NCBI GenBank assembly: GCA_027489065.1
Contig: JAIYAM010000056.1
Span: forward strand, 1-64,000
Origin: Erythrobacteraceae bacterium
Lineage (GTDB): Bacteria > Pseudomonadota > Alphaproteobacteria > Sphingomonadales > Sphingomonadaceae
Length of the DNA: 64,000 bases
Direction of reading: 5' to 3'
Shown here: piece after piece, positions 9,070 to 19,803 of the stretch
How positions within the stretch are numbered: position 1 is the stretch's first letter
Layout of the letters: each line of letters opens with the position of its first letter
Notes under the pieces: generated by a model
Databases searched by the model: none
What the model saw: the letters and a program-made list of their open reading frames with translations, nothing else
Told to the model about the DNA's origin: nothing
Position numbers and translations under genes: made by a program

Positions 9070-10269
9070 TCAGGGTTTCTCCACCATCTCCATCGCCTGC
9101 TTCATGAGCGCCTTCTCGCGTTCCGTGAAGTTACCTGTGTCCTCGCCGCCCGGCGGGGGCGGGTTGGCGGTGGTGAAGTAGACGAAGCCCTGCTTGGCAT
9201 CACCATCAAACCACAGCCCGGAAAGCAGGCCGTAGGCTTCACCGGGATGACCGACCCAGATTTGCCCATTATTGAACAGGGTGTCCTCGCAATCGGACAT
9301 ATTCATCTCGATGATCTGAAGCCCGAGGCCATAATGGCAAAACAATTCCTGCGCGCCGGTCTTGCCTAGCATGGCCGACATACCGAACCGTTCAAATGTA
9401 TCGGGCTGGAAGAAGTCCGTGCTTTGGCCGCGCAAGATAGCCTGCCCGATCTTCGCGAGGTCCATCATCCCGATCCGCACGCCTCCTTGCGGCGAGAAGA
9501 TCGAGGCGTTGGTGCCGGGGACATAGGCATCGAGATCGCACGCCTGCCCCTCCGCCACGGGGATCGTGCAGTTCGGCGGAAGATCGGCGGGACCGTCCTT
9601 CGCGATCTCGCCGGTGTCGCGGTAGAGCGTCACCGCACGCGTCTGCAAATCCGCGCCGCAGCCGATCCAGTTGAGGCAGGCCTTCACGCCCAAGGGCGCG
9701 AACACCAGCCGCTCCACCAGCCGGTCGTAACGCTCCCCGCTCGCCGCCTCCAGCGCTGTTGCCACAAGTGGCGAGCCAAGGTTCGCATATTCGAACGCCG
9801 CTTCGCCCGGAGGTCCGACTTCGCGCCATGCGGCCGGGTCGGCCAGCTTCTCGGCAAGGCTCTCACCAAGCGGGATGACATAGCCCGCCTTGTCCGAAAG
9901 CCCCGCGCGGTGCATCAGCAGATGCTCCAGCGTCACCGGCGCGTCAGGGTGATAGGGCGAGCGCAGCTTCCACCCGAGGTAATCCGAAACATCGCGGTCC
10001 AGATCGACCTTGCCCTCGTCCGCGAGCCTGAGCGCGGTCAGCGCCATGATCAGCTTGGAGATCGAAGCGATCCGCACCGGATCATTCGCCTCTACCGGGC
10101 GCCCCGTTTCCCTGCTCGCCAGCCCCTCGACGATCAGCGGGCGGATGGTCTCCCGGTCGAAGGCGACGACCACCGTGGCAGGCGGCGGCGCGGCGTCCTG
10201 TGCCGAGAGGGGAGCGGCGAAAAGCGCAAGGGCTACGGCGAAGAGGCAGCGGATCATACCGCGCATCAT
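9070..10269 (-). CDS. Secreted serine hydrolase, beta-lactamase/class C (PBP-like) family
   Basis: 399 aa with a probable signal peptide (MIRCLFAVALALFAAPLSAQ) ending at an AXA-like site. It carries the serine beta-lactamase-like motifs SISK (SxxK, in RIASISKLIMALTALRL) and YAN (YxN, in FEYANLGSPL). Such proteins act in the periplasm as esterases, D-amino peptidases or carboxypeptidases, and the substrate cannot be told here. The start chosen is the ATG at 10269, preceded by a G-rich stretch that could act as a ribosome-binding site; ATGs at 10266 and 10257 are alternatives. It lies 19 nt after metH, so may be read through from that operon, but no functional link is evident. Confidence 0.8.
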   Translation of the reverse strand: MMRGMIRCLFAVALALFAAPLSAQDAAPPPATVVVAFDRETIRPLIVEGLASRETGRPVEANDPVRIASISKLIMALTALRLADEGKVDLDRDVSDYLGWKLRSPYHPDAPVTLEHLLMHRAGLSDKAGYVIPLGESLAEKLADPAAWREVGPPGEAAFEYANLGSPLVATALEAASGERYDRLVERLVFAPLGVKACLNWIGCGADLQTRAVTLYRDTGEIAKDGPADLPPNCTIPVAEGQACDLDAYVPGTNASIFSPQGGVRIGMMDLAKIGQAILRGQSTDFFQPDTFERFGMSAMLGKTGAQELFCHYGLGLQIIEMNMSDCEDTLFNNGQIWVGHPGEAYGLLSGLWFDGDAKQGFVYFTTANPPPPGGEDTGNFTEREKALMKQAMEMVEKP

Positions 10270-10288
10270 CACCGCCCCCGAGCCAGCG

Positions 10289-12939
<2,651 letters not shown>

Positions 12940-12940
<1 letters not shown>

Positions 12941-13983
12941 CAGGCGGCGATGAACGCCTCGAGCCCTGCCAGCTTCATCGCCGGTTCGGGGTGCGGGATG
13001 ACACGCGGCTCGCTCTTGGCCACCGCGCGCGCAATTGCGGCGATATGCGCCGGGCTCGATCCGCAGCAGCCGCCGAGAATGTTGACCTGGCCGTGATCGG
13101 CCCAATCCTTGACCAGCCCTGCGGTGGTCTCGGGCATCTCGTCATATTCGCCCAGCTCGTTGGGCAGACCGGCGTTGGGATAGATCATCAGCAGCGTGTC
13201 CGCGATCTGCGAGAGCACCTTCACATGCGGGCGAAGCTGCTCGGCGCCGAAGCTGCAATTGAGGCCGATGGTCACCGGCTTGGCATGGCGCACCGCGTAC
13301 CAGAAGGCCTCGACCGTGTGGCCCGACAGGTTGCGGCCCGACAGGTCGGTGAGCGTCATCGAGATCATCACCGGCACTTCCCGGCCCAGATCACGCTCCA
13401 ATTGCTTGACCGCCATGATCCCGGCCTTGGCGTTGAGGGTGTCGAACACCGTCTCGATGAGGATGAAGTCCACCCCGCCTTCGACCAGCGCGGCGGCCTG
13501 TTCCTTGTAGACCGCGACCAGCTCGTCGAAGTCGATCTCGCGGAAGCCCGGATCTTCGACGTCAGGGCTCAATGACAGCGTCTTGTTGGTCGGTCCGATT
13601 GCGCCCGCGACGAAGCGGGGGCGGCCGTCCTTTGCCGCATATTCATCGGCCAGAGCGCGAGCGATCTTGCCGGACGCGAGGTTGATGTCGCGCACCAGAC
13701 TTTCCGCCGCATAATCGGCCTGCGAAATGCGATTGGCCGAGAAGGTGTTGGTCGAGACCACGTCCGAGCCAGCGTCGAGATAGGCGCGGGTGATGTCGGC
13801 AATCACGTCCGGACGGGTCAGCGCGAGGATGTCGTTGTTGCCCTTCTGGTCCGCCGGGAGGCTAAGCGATCCGGCGTAATCGGCTTCGGTGAGCTTCCTC
13901 TCCTGGATCTGCGTTCCGAAGGCGCCGTCGAAGATCAGCACGCGTTCGGATGCGGCGGCGAGGAGTTGCTGGCGGGCGCTCAT
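12940..13983 (-). CDS. Homocysteine S-methyltransferase domain of split methionine synthase
   Basis: 347 aa, corresponding to the N-terminal module of MetH. It has [21 protein letters not shown], the [14 protein letters not shown] box, and zinc ligands in [12 protein letters not shown] and in [11 protein letters not shown]. It binds Zn and activates homocysteine for methylation by the corrinoid partner encoded next. The start is the ATG at 13983 ([15 protein letters not shown]), overlapping the metF stop as TGATG; the longer frame upstream lies inside metF. Alone it could resemble BhmT/MmuM enzymes, but tight coupling to the second MetH part makes a split MetH the best reading. Confidence 0.93.
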
Positions 13984-14909
13984 GCGGCTTCTCCGGCGGG
14001 ACGCTTTCCGAGCATGTGACAGATCGCATAGGCGAGCTCGGGGCGGTTGAGGGTGTAGAAGTGGAAATCGCGCACCCCGCCCGCATACAAGCGGCGGCAA
14101 AGTTCAGCGGCGACGGTCGCCGCGACCAGCTGGCGCGCGGCGGGCTTTTCGTCGAGACCTTCGAACAACCCGTCCATCCATGCCGGGATCGAAGCTCCGC
14201 AGGCAGCCGCGAACTTGCGCGCCTGTGCGACATTGGTGACCGGCAGGATGCCGGGCAGGATCGGGGCGTCGATGCCGGTGGCGGCGCAGGCGTCGCGGAA
14301 GCGGAAGAAGGCTTCGGGCGAGAAGAAGAACTGGCTGATCGCGCGGGTCGCGCCGGCATCGAGCTTGCGCTTCAGGTTGTCGATGTCGTCCTGCGGGCTC
14401 AGCGCATCGGGATGGCATTCCGGGTAGGCGGCGACCGAGATCTCGAACGGCGCGATGGCCTTCAGGCCGCTCACCAGTTCCGCCGCGCTGGCATAGCCCT
14501 CCGGGTGCGGGGTGAAGGGCGCGCCGGGCTCGCCCGCGTCACCGCGCAGGGCGACGATGTGGCGCACGCCGGCTTCCCAATATTGCTCGGCGACTTCGCG
14601 GATCTCCGCCTTCGACGCCGCGACGCAGGTGAGGTGCGCGGCCGCCGGCAGCTTGGCTTCCGCGATGATCCGCGCAACCGTGGCGTGGGTGCGCTCGCGG
14701 GTCGAACCGCCCGCGCCATAGGTGACCGACACGAAGCTCGGATCGAGCGGCTTCAGCTGCGTCACCGCATCCCACAGCTGCTCTTCCATCTTTGCGCTTT
14801 TGGGCGGGAAGAATTCGAAGCTGACCGCGACATCGCCCGGCAACCCCGAGAACAGCGGGGCGTCGGTGGCGGTGCGGTATTCGTTGAGCTGGTCGAGCGT
14901 GGGGGTCAT
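13980..14909 (-). CDS. metF: 5,10-methylenetetrahydrofolate reductase
   Basis: 309 aa. Typical MetF/MTHFR TIM barrel: VSFEFFPPKSAKMEEQLWDA, SVTYGAGGSTRERT, HLTCVAASKAEI, IVALRGDAGEPG, ISQFFFSPEAFFRFRD and FYTLNRPELAY. A flavoprotein that reduces methylene-THF to methyl-THF, the methyl donor for the methionine synthase encoded next. The ATG at 14909 overlaps the stop of the upstream regulator gene (ATGA). The four genes arsR-metF-metH(N)-metH(C) are all coupled by overlaps and should form one transcript. Confidence 0.97.
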   Translation of the reverse strand: MTPTLDQLNEYRTATDAPLFSGLPGDVAVSFEFFPPKSAKMEEQLWDAVTQLKPLDPSFVSVTYGAGGSTRERTHATVARIIAEAKLPAAAHLTCVAASKAEIREVAEQYWEAGVRHIVALRGDAGEPGAPFTPHPEGYASAAELVSGLKAIAPFEISVAAYPECHPDALSPQDDIDNLKRKLDAGATRAISQFFFSPEAFFRFRDACAATGIDAPILPGILPVTNVAQARKFAAACGASIPAWMDGLFEGLDEKPAARQLVAATVAAELCRRLYAGGVRDFHFYTLNRPELAYAICHMLGKRPAGEAA

Positions 14910-15901
14910 CGGGCAGTTTCCAGAGCGGGGGGCGTCGAAGATGTTGAGGGAGAAGCGGCAAGGGCGCGGCGCTTGGCCGTCCAGATCTTGACCACCAGCT
15001 TGCCGCCTTCGAGCGCGGATGGCGCAGCGGCGACAAAGCCGGCCGCCTTGAGCAGCTCGGCCATCTGGCGGTCCGAAAAGCCGAGGCGCACGTGCTGGTG
15101 GCGGGTGCGCAGCTCCTCGTGATCATGGCTGGCGAAGTCGACGATCGCGATCCGCCCGCCGTCGCGCAGCACCCGCGCGGCCTCGGCCAGCGCCGGAGCG
15201 GGATCAGGGGCGAAGTGCAGCACCTGATGCACGATCACCGTGTCGAAGCTCGCGTCGGCGAAAGGCAGCTCGGCGAAGTCGCCCTGCACCAGCTCGATCT
15301 GCGCGGCGGGCAGATGCTGGAGCTTTGCGCGCGCGACGCGCAGCATCTCGAGGTTCTTGTCGAGCGCCACGACACGGTCGGCCTGAGGCCCGAACAGCTC
15401 GGCCATGCGGCCCGTGCCGGTGCCGATATCGAGCAGTGCGCCGAGCGGCGCATCGGCGAGCGACTCGGCCAGACGGCGCTCGACCTCGGCGTCGGCGCTG
15501 TGGAGCGCGCGCAGCTCGTCCCACTCGCCGGCGTGGCGCGCGAAATAGGTCTCGGCCGCCGCCTCGCGTGCATGACGAATCGCGGCGAGCTTGCGGCGGT
15601 CGGTTTCGCACAGCGCGGCGAAGGTGGGCTCCTGTTCCTCGGCGAGGGCGAGAAGCTGCTGGATCGCGTCGATCACGGCCCCGCGCGATTCGCTCTGGCG
15701 CAGGAACACCCAGGACCCCTCGCGGCGGCGCTCGGCAAGGCCCGCGTCGCACAGGATGCCGACATGGCGCGAAACGCGCGGCTGGCTCTGGCCGAGCACC
15801 TGCGCAAGCTCGCCCACGGCGAGCTCCATCGCGCCCAGAAGGCGGGCGATGCGCAGCCGGGTCGGATCGCCCAGGGCCTTGAAGATGTCCTCGATCACCA
15901 T
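14906..15901 (-). CDS. ArsR-family regulator fused to a SAM-dependent methyltransferase
   Basis: 331 aa. Residues about 1-85 form an ArsR winged helix (FKALGDPTRLRIARLLGAME, and the recognition helix in LGQSQPRVSRHVGILCDAGL). Residues about 135-300 form a class I methyltransferase (LLDIGTGTGRMAELFGP as motif I, FDTVIVHQVLHFAPDPAPAL). Such fusions sit at the head of methionine-cycle operons and probably sense SAM, SAH or a related metabolite through the methyltransferase fold; that is inference. I prefer the ATG at 15901 (MVIEDIFKAL), as in homologues I recall. An ATG at 15916 would abut the operator palindrome. No good ribosome-binding site precedes either. Confidence 0.88.
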   Translation of the reverse strand: MVIEDIFKALGDPTRLRIARLLGAMELAVGELAQVLGQSQPRVSRHVGILCDAGLAERRREGSWVFLRQSESRGAVIDAIQQLLALAEEQEPTFAALCETDRRKLAAIRHAREAAAETYFARHAGEWDELRALHSADAEVERRLAESLADAPLGALLDIGTGTGRMAELFGPQADRVVALDKNLEMLRVARAKLQHLPAAQIELVQGDFAELPFADASFDTVIVHQVLHFAPDPAPALAEAARVLRDGGRIAIVDFASHDHEELRTRHQHVRLGFSDRQMAELLKAAGFVAAAPSALEGGKLVVKIWTAKRRALAASPSTSSTPPALETAR

Positions 15902-15916
15902 GTGTCCGAGGATCAT

Positions 15917-15940
15917 ATAAAGATATTTTTATATCTGTAA
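15917..15940 (-). promoter_or_regulatory. Palindromic operator at the head of the methionine operon
   Basis: ATAAAGATAT-TTTT-ATATCTGTAA is an inverted repeat (8 of 10 bases match between arms; AGATAT/ATATCT exact) in an otherwise GC-rich region. It lies 16 nt upstream of the regulator start. AT-rich palindromes of this kind are typical ArsR-family operators, and its place suggests autoregulation of arsR-metF-metH. The binding protein is inferred from position only. Confidence 0.7.
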
Positions 15941-15983
15941 ATCGTCCTCAACCTCCTGAGGAGGATCAAGGATGCAAAGCGGA

Positions 15984-17168
15984 TCAGAACACGATAGGCG
16001 CAGCCCCGCGGATCGGCTTGAAGGTCTCGGCCGAGGCCGGGAGCCCGCCGCTGGTCTCGTTGTAGCGGGCGATCGCCTCGTCGATGGCGCCGCGCGCGTC
16101 GGCCTGTGCCACCGCGACGAGGCAGCCCCCGAAGCCCGCGCCCGTCAGCCGCACGCCGCCGCGGTCCCCCAGCGCCTCGCGCACCAGCGCGGCGAGCCGG
16201 TCGATGGCGGGGAGCGAGACGTCGAAATCCTCGGACAGCGAGACATGCGCCTCGTGCAGCACCTCTGCGAGGGTGGCCGCATCGCCCTTCGCAAGCGCGA
16301 CGGCGACCGGTTCGATCCGCTCCATCTCGCCGACCACATGGCGGGCGCGGCGGAACAGCACCGGATCGAGATCGGCTTCAGCCGCCATCAGCGTGCCTGC
16401 ATCGAGATCGCGGAGCGCCGCCACCCCGAAATGCTTTGCCACCGCCTCGCACTCGGCGCGGCGCTGGTTGAAGGCGCTTTCCGTGAGATCGCGGCGCAGG
16501 CCGGTGTCGATCACCGTCACCGCAAGGCTCGGATGGATCGGGATCGGCAGGGTCTGGAGGTTCCGGCAATCGAGCAGCAGCGCATGATCGGCAACCGAGG
16601 CCGCCGAGGCCATCTGGTCCATGATCCCGCAGGCGCAGCCGACGAAATCGTTCTCGGCGATCTGCGCCACCTTGGCGAGGATCTCGGGGCTCAGGCTCAG
16701 GCCCGAATGTTCCGAACAGGCGAGCGCCACCGCCACGCCGAACGCCGCCGAGGAGGACAGCCCTGCTCCGATCGGCACGTCACCGGCGATGGCGATGCGC
16801 GCGGGCTTCACCCTGTGGCCGTAGCGCCCCAGCGCCTGCACCACGCCCCGCACATGGTTCTGCCAGTTGTTCTCGCCCGGAAGGATCTTGCCGACGAGAT
16901 CGAAGCTGTCACGCGCGCTCGCCATATCGCCCATGTCGAGCGCCACCGCCTCGAAGCGCGGCACGGGGGCATCCCTGTCGGGCGGGCCGAGCGCGACGAT
17001 GGCTTCGCGGTCGATCGCGCAGGGCAGGACATAGCCGTCGTTGTAATCGACATGCTCGCCGATCAGGTTGACCCGCCCGGGCGCGGCGAAGAAGCGCGTC
17101 GGCTCCACCCCGTAGGCGAGGCGGAAGCCCTGGCGGGCGCGGGCAATCAGGCGTTCGCGGCGATCCAT
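15984..17168 (-). CDS. galK: Galactokinase
   Basis: 394 aa GHMP kinase. The N-terminal galactokinase signature is present (FAAPGRVNLIGEHVDYNDGY), as are the ATP-binding GHMP motif (DVPIGAGLSSSAAFGVAVAL) and the C-terminal RLTGAGFGGCLVAV. It phosphorylates galactose to galactose-1-phosphate in the Leloir pathway. A GAGGA ribosome-binding site precedes the ATG at 17168, 19 nt after the galT stop. It ends the symporter-galT-galK operon. The galE/galM functions are not in this operon. Confidence 0.97.
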   Translation of the reverse strand: MDRRERLIARARQGFRLAYGVEPTRFFAAPGRVNLIGEHVDYNDGYVLPCAIDREAIVALGPPDRDAPVPRFEAVALDMGDMASARDSFDLVGKILPGENNWQNHVRGVVQALGRYGHRVKPARIAIAGDVPIGAGLSSSAAFGVAVALACSEHSGLSLSPEILAKVAQIAENDFVGCACGIMDQMASAASVADHALLLDCRNLQTLPIPIHPSLAVTVIDTGLRRDLTESAFNQRRAECEAVAKHFGVAALRDLDAGTLMAAEADLDPVLFRRARHVVGEMERIEPVAVALAKGDAATLAEVLHEAHVSLSEDFDVSLPAIDRLAALVREALGDRGGVRLTGAGFGGCLVAVAQADARGAIDEAIARYNETSGGLPASAETFKPIRGAAPIVF

Positions 17169-17187
17169 TGGAATTCCTCAGTCGGAG

Positions 17188-18213
17188 TCAGTCGGCGTAA
17201 TGCACCAAGCCGCTGACAGAACGCAACATTTCTGCGGCACGCTCCGGCGTGAGATCGCGCTGCGGTTCGGCGAGCATTTCATAGCCCACCATGAACTTGC
17301 GCACCGATGCCGAGCGCAGGAGCGGCGGGTAGAAATGGGCGTGAAGCTGCCAGTGATCGGTCGGCGCTTCGGTGAACGGCGCACCGTGCCACCCCATCGA
17401 ATAGGGGAAGGAGGTGCGGAACAGGTTGTCGTAGCGGGTGGTGAGCGCCTTGAGGATGCCCGCCAGACTGTCGCGCTGCGTTGCCGTCAGCTGCGGCATG
17501 CGTTGCACGGGGAAGCGGGGCAGGAGCAGCGTCTCGAACGGCCAGGCCGCCCAGAAGGGCACCACTGCCAGCCAGTCGTCATTGGCCTCGACCACGCGCT
17601 CGCTTGTCGCTTCGCGCTCCGCCACGTCGAGCAGCAGCGGGCGGCCGGCTTGCGCGAAATAGGCGCGCTGCTGCACGTCTTCCTTCGCGGGTTCCTCGGG
17701 AACATGCGCGGTCGCCCAGACCTGTCCGTGCGGGTGCGGGTTGGAGCAGCCCATCATCGCGCCCTTGTTCTCGAACACCTGCACGTAAGCGAAGCGCGCG
17801 CCGAGTTCGGCGGTCTGATCGGCCCAGCAATCGATCACGTCCCGGATCTGCGCAGGCGCGAGGCGGGGGAGCGACTTGCCGTGATCGGGCGAGAAGCAGA
17901 TCACCCGGCACACGCCGCCCGAAGCTTCCGCCCGGAACAGCGGGTCATCGCTCGCAGCGCCGCCTTCCTCGTCGGCGAGCGCCGCGAAGTCATTGGCGAA
18001 GACGTAGACGCCCTCATAGGCCGGGTTCGTCTCGCCGCCGACGCGGGCGTTGCCGGGGCACAGGTAGCAGGTGGGGTCGTAGGCGGGCGGCAGCGGGTCG
18101 GGCTCGGTCACCTCGCCCTGCCACGGCCGCCCCATGCGCTGCGGGGACACCTGCACCCAGCTTGCCGTGAGCGGATTGTAGCGGCGGTGCGGGCGGGCGA
18201 GGTCGAGGGTCAC
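17188..18213 (-). CDS. galT: Galactose-1-phosphate uridylyltransferase
   Basis: 341 aa HIT-superfamily enzyme. Motifs: [17 protein letters not shown] at the N-terminus, [20 protein letters not shown] (zinc-site cysteines), [13 protein letters not shown] (HPH active-site histidine motif) and [19 protein letters not shown]. It exchanges UDP between UDP-glucose and galactose-1-phosphate. The start is a GTG at 18213, overlapping the symporter stop as GTGA and preceded by AAGGAGG inside the symporter gene. An upstream extension of the open frame has no GalT similarity. Second gene of the operon. Confidence 0.96.
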   Translation of the reverse strand: MTLDLARPHRRYNPLTASWVQVSPQRMGRPWQGEVTEPDPLPPAYDPTCYLCPGNARVGGETNPAYEGVYVFANDFAALADEEGGAASDDPLFRAEASGGVCRVICFSPDHGKSLPRLAPAQIRDVIDCWADQTAELGARFAYVQVFENKGAMMGCSNPHPHGQVWATAHVPEEPAKEDVQQRAYFAQAGRPLLLDVAEREATSERVVEANDDWLAVVPFWAAWPFETLLLPRFPVQRMPQLTATQRDSLAGILKALTTRYDNLFRTSFPYSMGWHGAPFTEAPTDHWQLHAHFYPPLLRSASVRKFMVGYEMLAEPQRDLTPERAAEMLRSVSGLVHYAD

Positions 18214-19703
18214 GCGGGCGAGCCCTCCTTCGGGCCATCGGCAAGTGCGGCGAAGACCTTGCGCGGCGCGAACTCGGCCCGCCCGCCCAGCGCCAGCCGG
18301 TTGAAGGCGAGCGCGGCGATGATGCTCGTCACCAGCGTCACCACCATGAAATCGATATAGTGGAGCGCGATCCCGCCCGACGGCTGCCACACGAAGGTGT
18401 AGAGCGCATAGAGCGCAAAGCCCCACAGCACGCCGACGATCGCCGCGCGGGATTCCACTCCGGTGAACAGCAGCCCGACCACGAAGGCGGACAGGATCGG
18501 CATCGAGGACAATCCGTTCAATTGCTGGAGCAGGTTGATGATGGACTTGGCGTTCTCGAACACCGGCACCAGCGCGATCGAGGTGATCGTCAGCAGTGCG
18601 GTGACGATGCCGGAAAGGCGCCAGTGGCTCTTGACCGGGGCGACGAACTTCTCGTGGAAGTCGACCGCATAGAGCCCCACGGCCGCGTTCATCACCGCGG
18701 CGGTGTGCGCGATGACAGCAGCCGCGATGGCGGCGGCGAACACGCCGGTCAGCCAGGGCGGCAGAACCTCGCTCACCAGCCTGCCATAGGCGGCATCGTC
18801 GACATCGCCGAACAGCTGGTAGGCAACCACGCCGGGGATCACGACGATGGCGGGGATGATGCAGATTCGCACCAGCGCCGCTGCCAGCACGCCCTTCTGC
18901 GCCTCGCGCACATTGGGTGCGGCCATGGCCTTCTGGGTGATCGGCTGGTTGGTCGACCAGTAGTAGATCTGGATGAAGATCATGCCGGTGAAGAGGGTGT
19001 GGAACGGGATCGGGCTGTCCGCCGCCCCGATCATCGTCAGGCGCTCAGGGGGGACGCCGTTGGCGATGTTCCAGTCAACGGCGTTGAGCGCGAGGATCAC
19101 GATCAGCACCGCGATGGCGAGCACACCGACGCCCGAATAGGTCTCCATCACCGCCACCGCGCGCAGGCCCCCTGCCATGGTGTAGGCCGCCGCGACCACC
19201 CCGAGGAACCCGGCGAGCGCCAGCATCGGCAGGTCGATCCCGGCGGTCTTGAGGAACAGCGCCCCCGAATAGAGCCCGGCGGGCAGGTAGATCAGCACCA
19301 TCCCGAACAGGAAGATCGCCGACACCAGCGTGCGGATGCCGCCTCCGCCATAACGCTGTTCGAGGAGCTCGGTCACGGTCGTGACCTTGGCGCGGTAATA
19401 GATGGGCACAAACACATAGGCGAGGATCAGGAGGCCGACAAAGCCGCTGATCTCCCACCAGGCGAGCAGCAGCATCTGGTTGCCGTTCATGCCGACGAGC
19501 TGATCGGTCGAGAGGTTGGTGAGCGTGATCGCGCCGGCAACGAACAGCCAGCTCAATTTTCCGCCCGCGAGATAGACGTCCTTGCGCGACCCGTCATGTC
19601 CCGAGCGCCTGACCGTCAGCCATGTCGCGAGCGCGATGGCGAGCGTGACGCCGAGGCACACCGCGATCTGCACCGCGCTCCCCCCCGTGAGGCTATCTGT
19701 CAT
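18210..19703 (-). CDS. Sodium:solute symporter (SSS family), probable galactose/galactoside transporter
   Basis: 497 aa with about 13-14 membrane segments. SSS/vSGLT-like features are [75 protein letters not shown] and the downstream [20 protein letters not shown] segment. The resemblance to vSGLT and the operon with galT-galK point to Na+-coupled uptake of galactose or a galactoside (inference). The start is the ATG at 19703, preceded by AGAGGGG. The longer frame upstream reaches into the divergent promoter region. Confidence 0.88.
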   Translation of the reverse strand: MTDSLTGGSAVQIAVCLGVTLAIALATWLTVRRSGHDGSRKDVYLAGGKLSWLFVAGAITLTNLSTDQLVGMNGNQMLLLAWWEISGFVGLLILAYVFVPIYYRAKVTTVTELLEQRYGGGGIRTLVSAIFLFGMVLIYLPAGLYSGALFLKTAGIDLPMLALAGFLGVVAAAYTMAGGLRAVAVMETYSGVGVLAIAVLIVILALNAVDWNIANGVPPERLTMIGAADSPIPFHTLFTGMIFIQIYYWSTNQPITQKAMAAPNVREAQKGVLAAALVRICIIPAIVVIPGVVAYQLFGDVDDAAYGRLVSEVLPPWLTGVFAAAIAAAVIAHTAAVMNAAVGLYAVDFHEKFVAPVKSHWRLSGIVTALLTITSIALVPVFENAKSIINLLQQLNGLSSMPILSAFVVGLLFTGVESRAAIVGVLWGFALYALYTFVWQPSGGIALHYIDFMVVTLVTSIIAALAFNRLALGGRAEFAPRKVFAALADGPKEGSPA

Positions 19704-19756
19704 TGTCCGCTTTCCCCTCTCTCTCGGCGCGGTTACAGCGCATCGGGGAGCGGCGG

Positions 19757-19767
19757 ACAAGCCTTGT
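19757..19767. promoter_or_regulatory. Possible operator in the divergent galactoside promoter region
   Basis: ACAAG-C-CTTGT is a short palindrome in the 100-bp space between the symporter and alpha-galactosidase genes, followed by a second ACAA-containing half (TTGGACAATT). It could serve a LacI/GntR-type regulator controlling both arms. No regulator gene is nearby and the site is short, so this is tentative. Confidence 0.25.
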
Positions 19768-19803
19768 TGGACAATTCGTCACCGGACGAGGAGAGGTGAA
19801 GGC

